Shown here piece by piece: positions 12,296-25,130 of a stretch of DNA of 64,000 nucleotides. Under the pieces are notes generated by a model. That model made no database searches. It was not told the DNA's origin and saw only the letters and a program-made list of their open reading frames with translations. The first letter of the stretch is position 1. The number at the start of each line of letters is the position of its first letter. The position numbers were made by a program, and so were the translations under genes. The stretch comes from Anarhynchus alexandrinus (taxonomy: Eukaryota; Chordata; Aves; Charadriiformes; Charadriidae): the NCBI GenBank assembly GCA_008711295.1, contig VUYV01000080.1:2703557-2767556 (forward strand), read 5' to 3'.

Positions 12296-15200
12296 GTTTA
12301 TTGCATTGTCTCTTCTAAAAAATCTTGTGATGTATTTAACAATAGTGGAAAAGGCATAACGGGAAGTGAAGAGAAGACACTGTAGTTAAAACCGAGAGAT
12401 TCAGAGCAGAGAATTTCTTTGCTGTGTGCCTTCTCAGAGTTCTATAATGCCAAGTAAAATCACAGCTAGGTATCAGGTAAATTCAAGTTTCTAAATGCTT
12501 ACTTCCAAAGAAGAGAATATACGTTATTCAACACTTTTTTTTTTAGTATGATGATTTTGTTCAGGTAGGATATATTATAAGAGGAATGAACACAAGGATC
12601 AAATCCTAGCATCAGATAGAAAGGAATTTTAAGATAACAACCAAAAGAATGACTATGGGTATGTGAAACATTTGTTTGCAAGATACAATGATGTTTTAAG
12701 CACATACCTAGTGCTTTCTCCACATGCTGAGTAACCAGGCTAATTAAAAAGCCCATACAGCTCTTGTTAAAATCTGTTCAAATTTTTGGAGCACCTGTTA
12801 TAACAGAATGCCCACAGACTTGATAGTTTAGAGCCAAGACACCTGCTACCTTATGTCTCACAGTATGTTCAGTTTTATACTGATAGTAAAAAAAAAATCC
12901 ACTTTCTGACATTTAACAATCTCATAAATGATAAGAAATAAATTGCAAAATTTCGTAATTTAACCCTTGACTGTCACTTCTCTTTGCCCTACCTATAGCT
13001 TCTTGTGAGCAGGCAATACAATGTGTACTTTTGGAACTGTCTAATTTCTTTGTTGCTGAATTTATTGTATGTTTTACTACACTGAGCACAGTGAATAATT
13101 CTTCCTATACTTTGTTCCATAAATTTTAAAGATATGACTAATACATATGTAAATATAGTTTATCTGAAAAAGGGAATGTGCTTCACACCTGCAATAAAAT
13201 CCAGGTAGTCTGTATTTCTGTCTCCTTGAACTGGGCTTTCTTCTCTGCTACTGATCAATAACTAAAATACACTGATGAAACAACTACATTTTATTCCAAA
13301 ACTTTGTTTAAATATGATTTGGCAACATTAATAGAAATGTACCTCAGCATACAATTTTGTTAATAAACATGCATAAGCACTGATCTTTCTGGAGAGAAAG
13401 TATATTCCAAATAAAGGGAATGAGTTATTAACAGTTACCAACATGTGTAGAAAGTAGCAAAAGATTTGATTAAAAAAACCCAAATCATTAGCACAACAAT
13501 CGCCTAGTGACAGTGGCTCAAACCTTGTCAACATTTATGTATATTTACATACAGATATGTAAATACATCCTATGAATATCTGCAGGATCACGGCAGTCAC
13601 CTTTTGCAGGTATCTGAGTCATGCTGGAATCACTTTATGTAACTGATTTCATTGGGAATGGGATTTCATCTACGGATCCTATAAGAAACTATTGTACTTA
13701 TGTAGCCATAGCTACTTGTTCAATCAGAATTTAGTATTTAGAAAGACACGGGGAACTGGGTTTGGTGAAGAGACTCCACGAGCACATCTTGAAGTCATCT
13801 TACTTTTGTATTCTGCAGCTTAGATCTATAAATATATGGCTTCTTTTTTTTTTTAATATAATAATACTTTAGGTATATTTATGAACAGAAATACAAACCT
13901 CCCAGGGGCAGAACTACATTTTCTTAGATGAATGTTTGAGACCTCACACACCAAACCCTCTACCAGACATCAAGCTATTCCCATATTAGAATGTACTACA
14001 AACTTGGAGAAAAACGTGAAAAAACACCCATGGGAAGCACTTTGTATATCTTGACTTTTTATAGCTAACATTTCTACTGTGATACAAGTAATAGCAAATG
14101 AAAACCTGGGCCTCAAAACATGACATAAAAAATATATAAAAGAACATAATGTTATGCAGAAATGACAGAGTAATAAAAACAATAGCATCAGCACAGTTCT
14201 TCAACAGGTAGATTTAATCCATCCACAACACTGTACAAGTACTGCACAGCGAATATTTTGCCAAGAATAATAGCCTCACACTTTTAATACAATTAAGTTC
14301 TTTAAATATTTCTTCATATTTGAAATTTCCTTTTCACATAGCTTTTCTATGTATTAGAAGTAGAAATGCTGATGTTTTCACACATCCCATTTCCATTTAG
14401 AATTCATTTTGGTTTAAGCCAGGAAAACTAATTGGTAACAGATATTAAAAGTCCTTGCAAGTTCTGTAAAGTGTTAGTTGTGGGAATGGCATTTTTGCTG
14501 TATTCTGCCTATTGATTTGCCTTTGAGATAAAAAGCAACAAGAAAGCAGGTGATAAGCCTTTGTTAGTGCCTCTGGGATGAAATGCTGGAGCTACAGACT
14601 ACTGTTGATAAACAGATTTTGAATTAATTAGTTCTGCATAATTATCTGAGTTACCAAGTCTTAAAATCGAATGCAACTGGTCTTCATACATTTGTTTATG
14701 CACCTCCTGCCAGCCATTAAAAATGTTTTTATTTTCTAAAAGATCATAAATTTAAAAACCTAATTTTAAACAAGGTAATAATAAAATATTCTTCCACTGT
14801 AAGATGGCATATGGCAGAAGAAATATTAATTGCAGTTATTTTTGTTGAATTCCAGAGGCACACAGGACAGCTCTCCAAAATTCAGGTCAATCTGTTGGCA
14901 AACGAAGCAATGGGCTCTGTGCTGATATTTTTTTTCAGTATATGTGGTAAATTCTCTTTGCCTTTTGGAATTTACATTGATAAAGCTGGGCAACTAGACC
15001 TCAAAATTGAAGGGAATTAAGAGAGAGGCAGTCTCTACTTTCCTGTGTCCTCTTGAAAGTCATGGATTTGAACCATCTCAGATGGAAGCAATTTTAAAAA
15101 ATTGAAACATTACAGCTATATCCCTCATATTGCTTTGAAAGATTAGGTGCTTGGGGATATTTTTGATTTATTTATTTTTCTGCTAAAACCTGACTTCAAA

Positions 15201-15316
15201 GCTCAGGATGACTCTTGCCAAAGCTTAGAAGGCTGTTAATATACAAAACAAGAACAGAAAGCTGTATTCTTTAACACTAACCTGCATTTTAAATTGCTCT
15301 TTTTCTGTTTTTCTTT

Positions 15317-15335
15317 TGTGTGTGTGTGTGTGTGT
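15317..15335 (+). repeat. (TG)n microsatellite, about 9.5 units
   Basis: An uninterrupted TG run lies inside a T-rich stretch. It accounts for the cysteine/valine run in the open frame starting at 15,316, which is not a gene. Confidence 0.95.
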
Positions 15336-17114
15336 CAAAGACAAAAAATTGAGAAAAAAAGATCCTTGTGTTTCTTTCTACCTCCCGATCTTTGATTTTG
15401 CTGGAGGACTTCTAAGAAAATTTGCTTACTCTCCACACTATTCAAGTGACATTCTCTCCCTCTGGCCAAAAGTTGTACATGTTGCAACTAAAAATTCCTT
15501 CATTTAATTGTTCCAATGGCACTCTCCTGTGATATCAACATTTTGCCAGTTCTCCAATTCCTAACAAGTCCTTGGAGGAAGATAAGACTGACATTCTTAA
15601 TATAAAGCAAACTTTCAGGTTTTTAGTCTCAAAAGGGCAGTAACACATGCAAGCTTGATTACATTTTCCTTTGCAGCTTACTCTATGTAAAGCTCTTGTA
15701 TCGTTTATTCTAGGTGGAAGCACATGGGACATGAAGTCCTGGCAGATATAAGCAAATCATATTATTTTAAATATTTAATTTTTAAAGTGTATACTGTAAT
15801 ATATACAAATTAGATGTCCACTAATAATTAGGATTTAAATCCTGTATGTTGGAACAGCATTCCAGTCCAACTTCTTTGATATTCCAAAGAAGCAAAGTCT
15901 TTACTGTCACGTCAGCAAACTCAAAAATTTCAAGGAACAAATGATACTAATAATCATAACAAGACAGGAACTTGCATTTAATATCAGCAATCTCTGAACT
16001 TATGGTTCAACACTTCATACAGAATTTGACCAATACCCCAATTTTGCATTTACACAGACACATGGTTGCACCTGAACAGAATGCCCCCAAGTTGGGGGCT
16101 ATCAACTACCAGGGCACCACGTACATATCAAGCATATCAAGAATGGAGAAGCAGTGTTACTTTCACCCCTCAAATAAACACAAAGAACAAAATCATGTGA
16201 TTTGCGATTAAAAATTTTGACAGAACGTTATATCCATTAGCTAAGAAACACAGAGTTAGATACACAACTTTTCAGTGGGCTATTTGGCACCCAATCTCCT
16301 GCTTTCCTTTTCTCCTAATCTCATTACATTTCCCTTTCCAGTCCGCAATTCTCCCACTAACTCCAGCCGTTGCTTCCTTTTTCATTCAATTTTTCATCCA
16401 GTATTTTCTCCCCTATTTTTCACAAGGATAGTAAGTGTTCTATCTGAACCAAAAACATCACAAAAGAAAGCTGGCTACAGTCAGTACAGAGACAGTGTGC
16501 TCATCTCCGTCCAGACTGTACTGGCTTGCAGCTTAAATAGTCATTTTGTGTGGATCGTATTCTGGTCATCACAAAGAGACATGATGACAGAATCGGCACA
16601 GAGTTAGTTGATTTCTAGATTAGACAAACTGATTTCTAGATTAAGATACATTCAAAGATTTAAATTCGCCAGTGTGCTTCAAGGATTTACTACTAAACCA
16701 GAATCAGGAGAATTTTCATAGAGATGACAAAAGCGTATCTATGTGAAAAAGTATAGTTTCAGTCAAATTCTCAGTCCTTGCCTTAACTCATGGTTCATTT
16801 CAAATAAAAGTTATTCCCTTCAATTTAGAAGAAGAAAATTATATACTTTTCCCCTTCATTCTAAGAAATGACTGCTGTTTGGAATTTTTTTCTGAACAGT
16901 TGTGAAAATCTAGGATGAGGAAGATGCTCACTAGTTAAGTGACTAATAGTTTAATCACTAACAATTAAGATTATGAGAAATTATAAGCAATTAGAAATAG
17001 ATCATATACAGGAAAGTTTTGGGGAAAGTGATTATTGGGCCAGTACTGTCAGCCCCATATATCTGAAGAAAATAATGATTTTGGTCTCTCCAGGGTAGAG
17101 GCTTCACAAAATGA

Positions 17115-17396
17115 AGAATCATAGAATGGTTTAGGTTGGAAAGGACCTTGAAGATCATCGAGTTCCAACCCCCCTGCCATGGGCAGGGACACCTCCCACT
17201 ACACCAGGCTGCCCAAGGCCATGTCCAGCCAGGCCTTGAACACCTCCAGGGTTGAGGCCTCAACAACCTCTCTGGGCAACCTGTTCCAGTGCCTTACCAC
17301 CCTTAAAGTGAAAAATTTCTTCCTAATGTTCAATCTAAACCTGCCCTATTCCAGTTTAAAGCCATTCCCCCTAGTAAAAAGTCCTTCCCCAGCTCT
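17115..17396 (-). mobile_element. CR1 retrotransposon, 5'-truncated 3' end
   Basis: On the + strand it opens with AGAATCATAGAATGG, the reverse complement of the CR1 octamer tail, followed by the complement of the CR1 3' UTR and the last ORF2 codons. It is very similar to the copy at 24,214 over its whole length, so both belong to one subfamily. Compared with that copy it lacks 21 bp near 17,370, between two CCCT motifs, consistent with a slippage or microhomology deletion. Similarity stops at about 17,396, the usual 5' truncation. Only about 280 bp remain and no protein could be made. Confidence 0.93.
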
Positions 17397-19484
17397 AGAA
17401 TTGCCAAAGAGAGAGAGGTTCAGAGAACTGGTCACGTCCCACTCCATCTAGCCTTGTGTGGCACTCATTTGTAGAACTCTCCTGCTCTGCAAACAAATGT
17501 ACCAGATGTAAGTGAATCCACCTCGTCTATGATCCCTTAATTTTTAACCTCTCTAGAGAAGCTGTGGTACTTCACTAAACTACAGAGAGTTTGTGCTGCT
17601 TAGCAGGACCCTGTGCTTAATGAATTTCATATTAGAAGGTACATCCCACAGCAGCAGCTTAGTATTAGAGCTTGTTTTCCCCTTGGTGACTTGCTCAGGT
17701 ACAACTCCTATATCCAGCCCTGAATCATATGACTCCAATACATGAGGTCTTGGACATAAGGGGAAAAAAAAAGACTTGAGATTTTAATGGGCAAACATGA
17801 CAACTGTTCCTATGGAAAGCCCTGTGATAATTTAAACCGGCTTTTAAATCTTTCTGTATTTTTAAGGCTACTTCAATTTCTTTAATGCGCAGGGCCAAAC
17901 ACCAGAGTCCTATATTTCAAAATCTGCTATGATAACTCGACACAGCCCTCTACTGCACCAGCCATTTCCAGGATATTTTTCCCCTCATCCAAAAAGTGCA
18001 CGCATAGTTCCCCAGTTCCACTTTCAAAAAATGGGACTTTCCCAGTCTTCAGAGGAAACTATTAGGACACAGTAATCCTGGTTTACTGTGTCAATTGCAG
18101 AATAGATTTGCACATTAATGCGGGTGATAGTTTGTCATTCAGTGAGATAAAAATATTTCATACTTGGTACATTTTATGCTCTGTAAGTACAGAAGCTGGA
18201 CGTTCCATCAGACATTTCATTGTAAAATTAAGAGAGCTTAAAAAAAATCCATTGAAGTTCAGTATTTATGCAACATATAAGTAAATACAATTAAATTTCA
18301 ACTATTTTATACAAAATTTCCACATTATAAATTTGATGTATTTTATCTGATCAAAAACATCCTCTAATACAGGGCATTCTTAGTTATTTGCTTTTGTATT
18401 TTGCATTTATTACACTTAGAATGTATGCAACACTGTGGTCTTCTGCACCATATCTGAAAACCAGTTAAATACTCTTGACCAAAAATCCTGTGAATAGTCA
18501 TATGATACATATGGACATCAGTTAATTAGAAGAAATACTCAAATTAGAATTAATGATGTATCACAGCTAGAAAGAAAGATGAGTTAATTAATTGCTAAAT
18601 TAATGAAATGGCAATTTTTAATTCATGGTTAAATTTACATCATATTTTGGAATATAGTTCACCCCATTTCCATGAAGTTGGTCTTCAAAAGTGTTATTAG
18701 CTTGAAGAGGCTAATATTTTATGTATGCTTTTCAAGTTGCCTAAAATGGGTGTAAAGTGATTATATATTGGCTTGATAACAGCGACTTATCCATTTGTCA
18801 GACTCAATGAGAGTTTATAAAAAGATACACCTGAACATATTCTTTGGCTGTCTTAGTATGTGAATACGAAAGACACTTTGCCCGGGTCCACAGAATGACT
18901 TCAGCACTATACAGCCTATCCACTTAGCTGGGGACTCTCAGAATATACCCATGGTTAGGCCTGGGCTGGATTTGATATGCAGAGACAAACCACACATGAG
19001 AGTCAGGGTGAACCGAAGCCAAGAACTGGAGAGAACAAGGGAAGCAGCAGTTCAAAGCAAAGAACAGTCAAGGACAAATATAAGGCCCAGTTTGGGTGCT
19101 AGAGAGTCCATATTCATTGATCCAAACAGAAATAAAAGATAACCATTCTAGGATTCTATGATTCCATATGCAGAAGTCAGTCAAGTCAGTGAGGAGAGTC
19201 CAAGGTGAGGAGCAGGCAGACGTGCGACAGATCTGGGCAGGATGATCCCCAGTAGGAATCAAGGCTAAAAGACGAGAAGGTCAGAGCTGGGATTCCAGGA
19301 TCAGAGCTGAAGAGAAATCAGAAATGGACCACGATGGTGGGTCTTCCCCTAGAGTATTTCTTTAGACCAATTTCATTTCAGCTGAACAGCTGTGAGGTTT
19401 GAGCACAGAGGCTTGAGCTACTGCATGATTCCTGCTGACTACAAGTTTCTAGGAGCCAGTAAAAAAACTTATAAGCGAGAACCT
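17397..19484. other. Intergenic, no gene seen
   Basis: AT-rich noncoding sequence. A short ATTCTAGGATTCTATGATTCC run at 19,146-19,166 looks like a CR1 tail without a body. The GTCAG-rich stretch around 18,990-19,320 has loosely repeated words and may be an old, unrecognised repeat. Confidence 0.6.
19146..19166 (+). repeat. CR1-like octamer tail
   Basis: Two to three degenerate ATTCTATG units. The preceding 150 bp do not clearly match CR1, so either the body has decayed or the match is fortuitous. Confidence 0.3.
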
Positions 19485-19550
19485 GATTGAGACTAGCGAT
19501 AAGAGCACTTATCTGGGAGAAGGAAGACCTGCACTCAGGTCCCTAAACTT
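19485..19550 (+). repeat. Possible MIR-like (tRNA-derived) SINE fragment
   Basis: The string TAGCGATAAGAGC, then CTGGGAGAAGGAAGACCTG and TCAGGTCCC, follows the order and spacing of the 5' part of amniote MIR-type SINEs: a tRNA A-box-like head, the CTGGGAG...GACCTG stretch, then the B-box region. The B box is degraded. The match is from memory of the family consensus and the downstream core domain is not clear. Confidence 0.35.
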
Positions 19551-22500
19551 CAGGACTGCTTATTTTTCCAGTGTTTACACACAGTAAAACACAGAAATAG
19601 AGCATAAATTCTTGGGGAGGGGTAAGGAGTGGGAGAAAGGAAGGTTTCTTTGAGGAACTTCGGAATTTAAGAACTTTGAGTATCTAAGCTTCTAACATGG
19701 TGCAGGAGGGAAATACCTAAAATGTAAAGACACACAGATTTTTAGACAACCCTTCTCCTTTGGCACTTTTACTTATGTAAGTGCACTGCCACCTTCTTCA
19801 TTATTTTACTTTCCAAATGTAGAGTGTCCCAGCTCTTGTGATTGCCATTGTGGGATCTGTGTATGGTAAAAACAGTTTCCCCCAACTTCCAGTTTTCAGA
19901 GCTCTCTGAGAATTGAGCTAGCTAGTAGATACCATACGTTAGCATAAACATCAGAATTAGTAGTAATATATTGAGTCCTGAGGACTCGATATTGCTATTA
20001 GGAGCTGGATCCTGGGCAAAGACACACTCTGGTACACAGCACGCGATGGCGGTGGCTTGCTCACACAGTACTTCCCGTGCAGAGGCAAATTGGGGAGGGG
20101 GGGGCAGGGCAGCAGTTTCTGGGGACTCTGTATGTTAGGCAAGGCCTCAGCACTTCACATCTTCTGTGAGTCAGAACAAGAAAAGTGGTAAAAATAGGTA
20201 TGTGGGAGGTGGGGAAAATGCATTCTAGTTCTACTTTAGTTACGAATGGATCATTCAAGTCATGGTGCCTCTACAGATAGGCGATTTTGTATTGTGCAGA
20301 AAATAGCAATGGGAGGCTTAATGTGCTGCAGAAACTAGCAGTGTTGATAAATGTGGGGCAATCCTAAAACGGGTGGGTGTCAAGGGTGTCCACATGATGT
20401 CACAGGATTATAATTTTTAAACAGAGATCATGATGGTCACCAAGCTGATCTGATCAGCTGGGTTTTTTCCTCCCTAGAGTTTCCTCTCACAGACACATAA
20501 AATGAAACAAGCAACCCAAACAAATTGATTAATTACTTACAGTTCAACCTTATCTTGAGCTTCTATGTGTCTGAAGCTCATCTGAACTACCTCCAAGATA
20601 TATGTGTTTCTTAAATTACATTTTCAAGGGAGACTGACATTTTGGATTTTCCAAAGTAGGTGAAAAGTAAATCGATTCTTCTGAAGTATACTGATCTCCC
20701 GCCATTCAAAGCTATAGTCAAGGATTTGCTCACAGTAGTTGGAGCCAAGCCAAAACATTTTATGTTCTAGAGCTATCGCAGATACAGGTTCCTCTCTTTA
20801 CATTGCAAAGTAGCTGTTTAAAAGTCTATTTTCCCCCTTTGATTTTAATACAAAATCTAGATAAATGCTGATTTGTACTGTATATACAAATTAGAAGTCT
20901 GCTGTTCACTGAAAGATGATGGTATTATTCATCATTTGTATGTGCTGTAAATGTGTAAAGAACATTGCAGTACAGAGTGAATTATTTGATACTGAAGAAT
21001 TATCTATCTAAATTAAATTGAGAGCTTAGGCATGAAACATCAGCCAAAGTAAAAGCAGGAGAAGGGGAAGATGAGGAGGAAAAAAGAATTTGTACAGGGT
21101 CACATGGAAAGTTAATCCTGGTTCTGGAGAGCAATGAAGACTTTTTCTATCTAAAAAAAGAGATTATTTATAGCCTGTGGTGACAGTATGACTATTTAAG
21201 CTCTTGGTTTCTCAAAATTACATCTTTAGCATGTCTACCTATAAAAATTACCCACAAAACTGTGCTGGACTACCTAACTGCATCTTGTTGAAGATGGCTT
21301 GCTTTTTTCTTCTAAAAAGCTCACTGAAGAAAGAGCTACTGAGTAACGAACTCAACATTTGAACCTCGCAATGCACAAAAGCAGTGTGGGACTTCCACGC
21401 TGCTTTCTAAATGAAATTTGCATTAGAGAGGAAGACTTGTGCAAGGGAATAAGCAACTTATATCTATTCAGTACCTAATTCTCAGAGTTTAGTGCTCAGG
21501 TCCCAGCTGGCACTCAGCACAGTGCTATATTTCTCCTGAGGGTCAGTTACACATACTGTATTCAGTTCTCATTTAGTCTGTCCCCAGGGACATTCTCACC
21601 TTGATTTCTAATACATGACTGTCCTTCAGCCATACCTCTGAAAAGACCCTCGCTCACTTGCTATGCTGACACTGAAAGCGCAGCCCACAGGAATCTTTAC
21701 CCCCCGTGCCAGACTTGTACAGCCCTTGTATTGGTCGTGCTTTCAGAAAACTCTTTTGCCCAACTTGAACTTGTCTGAGTACACACCTACAGCTGAAAGC
21801 AATTATAACTGAATACTTGAGGTGAAATTTTCAGAGCAAACTCAAATCATTGCTATTGTCATAGGTAATATTAAACATATCATTGTAATGGTTATTGTAT
21901 AAAAATAATATATGTATACGAAATTGCAGCTCAGTTCAGAACTCAGCAATAAAAAGGGCATCTTAGGGTATGTTTACAAGTATGTCTGCCATATGCTACA
22001 CTTAGGAAAAATCATGCTAATTACTTAGCAAAGACATAGGATTGTTTTAGACCTCTGGGTACATGAAATACCTGCTTTTTGCAATCAGACTAGCTTTGCT
22101 CGATTCAGAAACTAAAATAATTTCAGGTGATTAACCTCACAGGCTTAAAGACGTAACAATACAACAAATCAGAGTTGAACCATCTAGCAATACAAACAAG
22201 ATCAGTGCATGTCTCTAATAGCCAAAGCCTGCGGGACATTTCTGTTTCAGAACTCATTAGTTATTTAGGCCAAAGAATATGCTTAGTGCTTTATAAAAAG
22301 GAAAATTAAAAAAGTCCCTACTTTGAAATAAGCAACACATAAACCTTGGCAGCTGGAAAACCAAAGAGCTGACACAGAGATTTGAAGTACCACCCGCCTA
22401 ATCCTGCATTCATCACTTTTTGGCAGAACTTATTTCAGAATCAATGTGAATTACACTTACATAAAAATTACAAAATTACCCCCTTACTTTGTTAGCATGA

Positions 22501-23904
22501 TTACTACTTCAGTTCTTATTTCTGTTATGACAGTGCACTGGAGTGCTCAGACTTTGAGAGTTCACATACTGTACAAATATACAGAAAACAATACTGGCTG
22601 TCCTGAATGTCTTAATTTGATTTGAAGAAACTGTGAAGAGAGGAAGAGAATAAGAAAGCGAGGGTCGTTTATTTATACAGACAGAGGGGGAGTACTAGTA
22701 TACATAAAGGTATCAGTATGTGGCTTCTATTTTCATATGACCATAATTTCTATGCAAAATGTACTTCTGTTTCTTGTAATTAATTTCTTGTGAGGAATCC
22801 ATTTTTTGACAGGTTTGGGGGAGGTTTTTTGTTTGGGTTTTTTTTAGCTGCAATTCTTTGAATTCTTACTGATGTAATGATGTATGTTATTTTTCTCTGC
22901 TTTTTATGTCATATACATGTACATTTCTAAATGTTTTGTACACAAGGATAGCCTCCATTTTTGAGGGAAAGTTAATACAGCATATTACAGAGGAGACATA
23001 TGCAGGGATTTCATTAATTCTTTTGTTTTCTGTTTAGGTTTTTTTTTCTCTTAATTTAAAGGAAAATTAATTCAGACAGAATGTCTAGAGTTGATCTTTG
23101 GGTAGGGAAAAACATGATTATTATTCATGCAGCAGTGTTTATTTCCATCTGTCACCATAGCAGTTCTTTTAATAACTTATTATACAATTAGTTCAATAGC
23201 CTTTCTGCTCCTTTTCTACCACCGCAACATGGAACTCTTATTCCTGTAATGTTTTCACTGTCCCCATTTCACTATCCATAAGTAAATCTACTTTGAAGGT
23301 TTTAGTGGTATGCTGATTATATTTCCTATGTAGTTTCTAAGAAGAATCTCCTAAACACATTTAGAAGCTACGTATAAAAATATATACAAGGTGAATTGTG
23401 AGAGAAGAAACCAAGGACCATTTCTAGAATCTAATGAAATAGTTCTTATATCTCAAATTAGAAATAAATTTTACACCTGCAGAACTTTTATATATTTCTT
23501 CATGAGGACATAAAGGCTCCCATTTCATCTTCAGGGAGGTGGCTGATCCTCTTCAGATCAGCAGCTTTTGGAGGATTCACCAAGGAAAACCAAAATGCAT
23601 AGGCCTTGCAGTCCTTCACAACCCACTGGCAGAACAGGAAGTTTTATAGCCAAGAGAGAATACACATGATAAGTTTATGTTTAGAGAACCAGAAGACAGT
23701 CCCTTACCAAAAAAAAAAACCAAAACAACAAATGTTAGTGGGAAAGGAAAGGAGAAGTTGGGAGCGGAAGGGAGAAAGAACAGGAGACCCACTGGCTAGA
23801 TAGCATCTGTGCTGAAAAGGACACAGGGTCCTGTTAAGCAAGCTGAACATAAGTCAGCAGTTGTACGTTTGTGGTGATGAAGGCTTTATTAGCAAGGGCA
23901 TAGA
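19551..23904. other. Intergenic, no gene seen
   Basis: Noncoding sequence with purine-rich patches (about 21,045-21,095 and 23,740-23,795). No supported exon, RNA gene or transposon apart from the CR1 pair that follows. Confidence 0.65.
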
Positions 23905-24102
23905 TAGGAGGTTTAGAGAAGTGATTTAGCACTGGAACAGGCTGCTCAGAGAAGTTGTGGAATTGCCTTTTTGGGGTATTTTTGAAACTGAACTGGATGA
24001 GTTCCTCAGGCACCAGATCTAACTTTGAAGTCAACCCAGCTTTGGAACTTGAGGTTGGGCTAAATGATCTTCAGAGGCTTCTTCCAACCTCTGTGATTCT
24101 GA
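23905..24102 (+). mobile_element. CR1 3' end fragment, degenerate
   Basis: This contains the decayed ORF2 carboxy end (the CACTGGAACAGG...GAG-GTTGTGG region, encoding a version of the HWNRLxREVVE motif) and the 3' UTR ending in CTTCCAACCTCTGTGATTCTGAG. It is older and more diverged than its neighbour. It lies in opposite orientation to the CR1 at 24,214, tail to tail, with about 110 bp between them. Confidence 0.8.
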
Positions 24103-24213
24103 GTATAATGCTACAGATGCACATCTTTTTTCTCCATCGTACCTCATCTTTTTGGCTAGGTCTGCTTGGTTAATATTCCCACCCCTAGAGGAGAAAATAT
24201 GAACCTTGGAGTT

Positions 24214-25130
24214 AGAATCATAGAATCATAGAATGGTTTAGGTTGGAAAGGACCTTGAAGATCATCGAGTTCCAACCCCCCTGCCATAGGCAGGGACACC
24301 TCCCACTAGACCAGGTTGCCCAAGGCCACGTCCAGCCTGGCCTTGAACACCTCCAGGGATGGGGACTCAACAACCTCTCTGGGCAACCTGTTCCAGTGCC
24401 TCACCACCCTCAAAGTGAAAAACTTCTTCCTAATGTTCAATCTAAACCTGCCCTCTTCCAGTTTGAAGCCATTCCCCCTTGTCCTGTCACTACATGCCCT
24501 AGTAAAAAGTCCTTCCCCAGCTCTCCTGTAGGCCCCCTTTAGGTACTGAAAGGCCGCAATAAGATCTCCCCGGAGCCTTCTCTTCTCCAGGCTGAACAGC
24601 CCCAATTCCTTCAGCCTCTCCTCATAGGAGAGGTGCTCCAGCCCTCGGATCATCCTCGTGGCCCTCCTCTGGACACGCTCCAACAGGTCCATGTCCTTCT
24701 TATGTTGGGGACTCCAGAGCTGGACGCAGTACTCCAGGTGGGGTCTCACGAGAGTGGAGTAGAGGGGCAGAATCACCTCCCTCGCCCTGCTGGCCACACT
24801 TCTTTTGATGCAGCCCAGGATGCGGTTGGCCTTCTGGGCTGCGATCGCACATTGCTGGCTCATGTTGAGCTTCTCGTCGATCAGCACACCCAGGTCCTTC
24901 TCCTCAGTGCTGCTCTCCAGCCATTCCCCGCCCAACCTGTAATTGTGCTTGGGATTGCCCCGACCTAGATGTAAGACCTTGCATTTGGCCTTATTGAACT
25001 GCATGAGGTTGGCTTGGGCCCACCTCTCCAGCCTGTCCAGGTCCCTCTGGATGGCATCCCTCCCTTCCAGCGTGTCTACCTCGCCAAACAGCTTGGTATC
25101 ATCGGCAAACTTGCTGAGGGTGCTCTCGAG
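24214..25130 (-). mobile_element. CR1 retrotransposon, about 0.9 kb, 5'-truncated
   Basis: This is the best preserved repeat in the window. The + strand begins with two complements of the octamer tail (AGAATCATAGAATCATAG) and runs through the 3' UTR into the last third of ORF2. Truncation falls just upstream of the reverse transcriptase active-site motif. The pentamer GAGTT is present on both sides (24,209-24,213 and 25,128-25,132). It could be a short target-site duplication or microhomology used at integration, though CR1 usually leaves none. The open frame argues for a fairly young insertion. Confidence 0.95.
24306..25130 (-). pseudogene. CR1 ORF2 fragment: reverse transcriptase carboxy end
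   Basis: Role in an intact element: ORF2 encodes an endonuclease plus reverse transcriptase that copies CR1 RNA at the target site. Seen here: one open frame of about 274 codons from the truncation point (25,130) to a stop at 24,306. The first residues read [11 protein letters not shown], the F-A-D-D box whose aspartates bind the catalytic metal ions. They are followed by the thumb and carboxy region ([12 protein letters not shown], then [15 protein letters not shown], then the [11 protein letters not shown] motif near the end). Full-length avian CR1 ORF2 is roughly 950-1,000 residues, so about 70 percent, including the endonuclease and fingers, is missing. The only in-frame ATG lies after the active site, at 25,004. 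It is a dead fragment despite the intact frame. Confidence 0.92.

Larger units (their letters stand above)
11400..17114. other. Intergenic, no gene seen
   Basis: AT-rich sequence with only short, overlapping frames. It contains the hairpin at 12,253 and the TG run at 15,317, listed separately. No exon, RNA gene or recognisable transposon was found in the rest. Confidence 0.65.
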
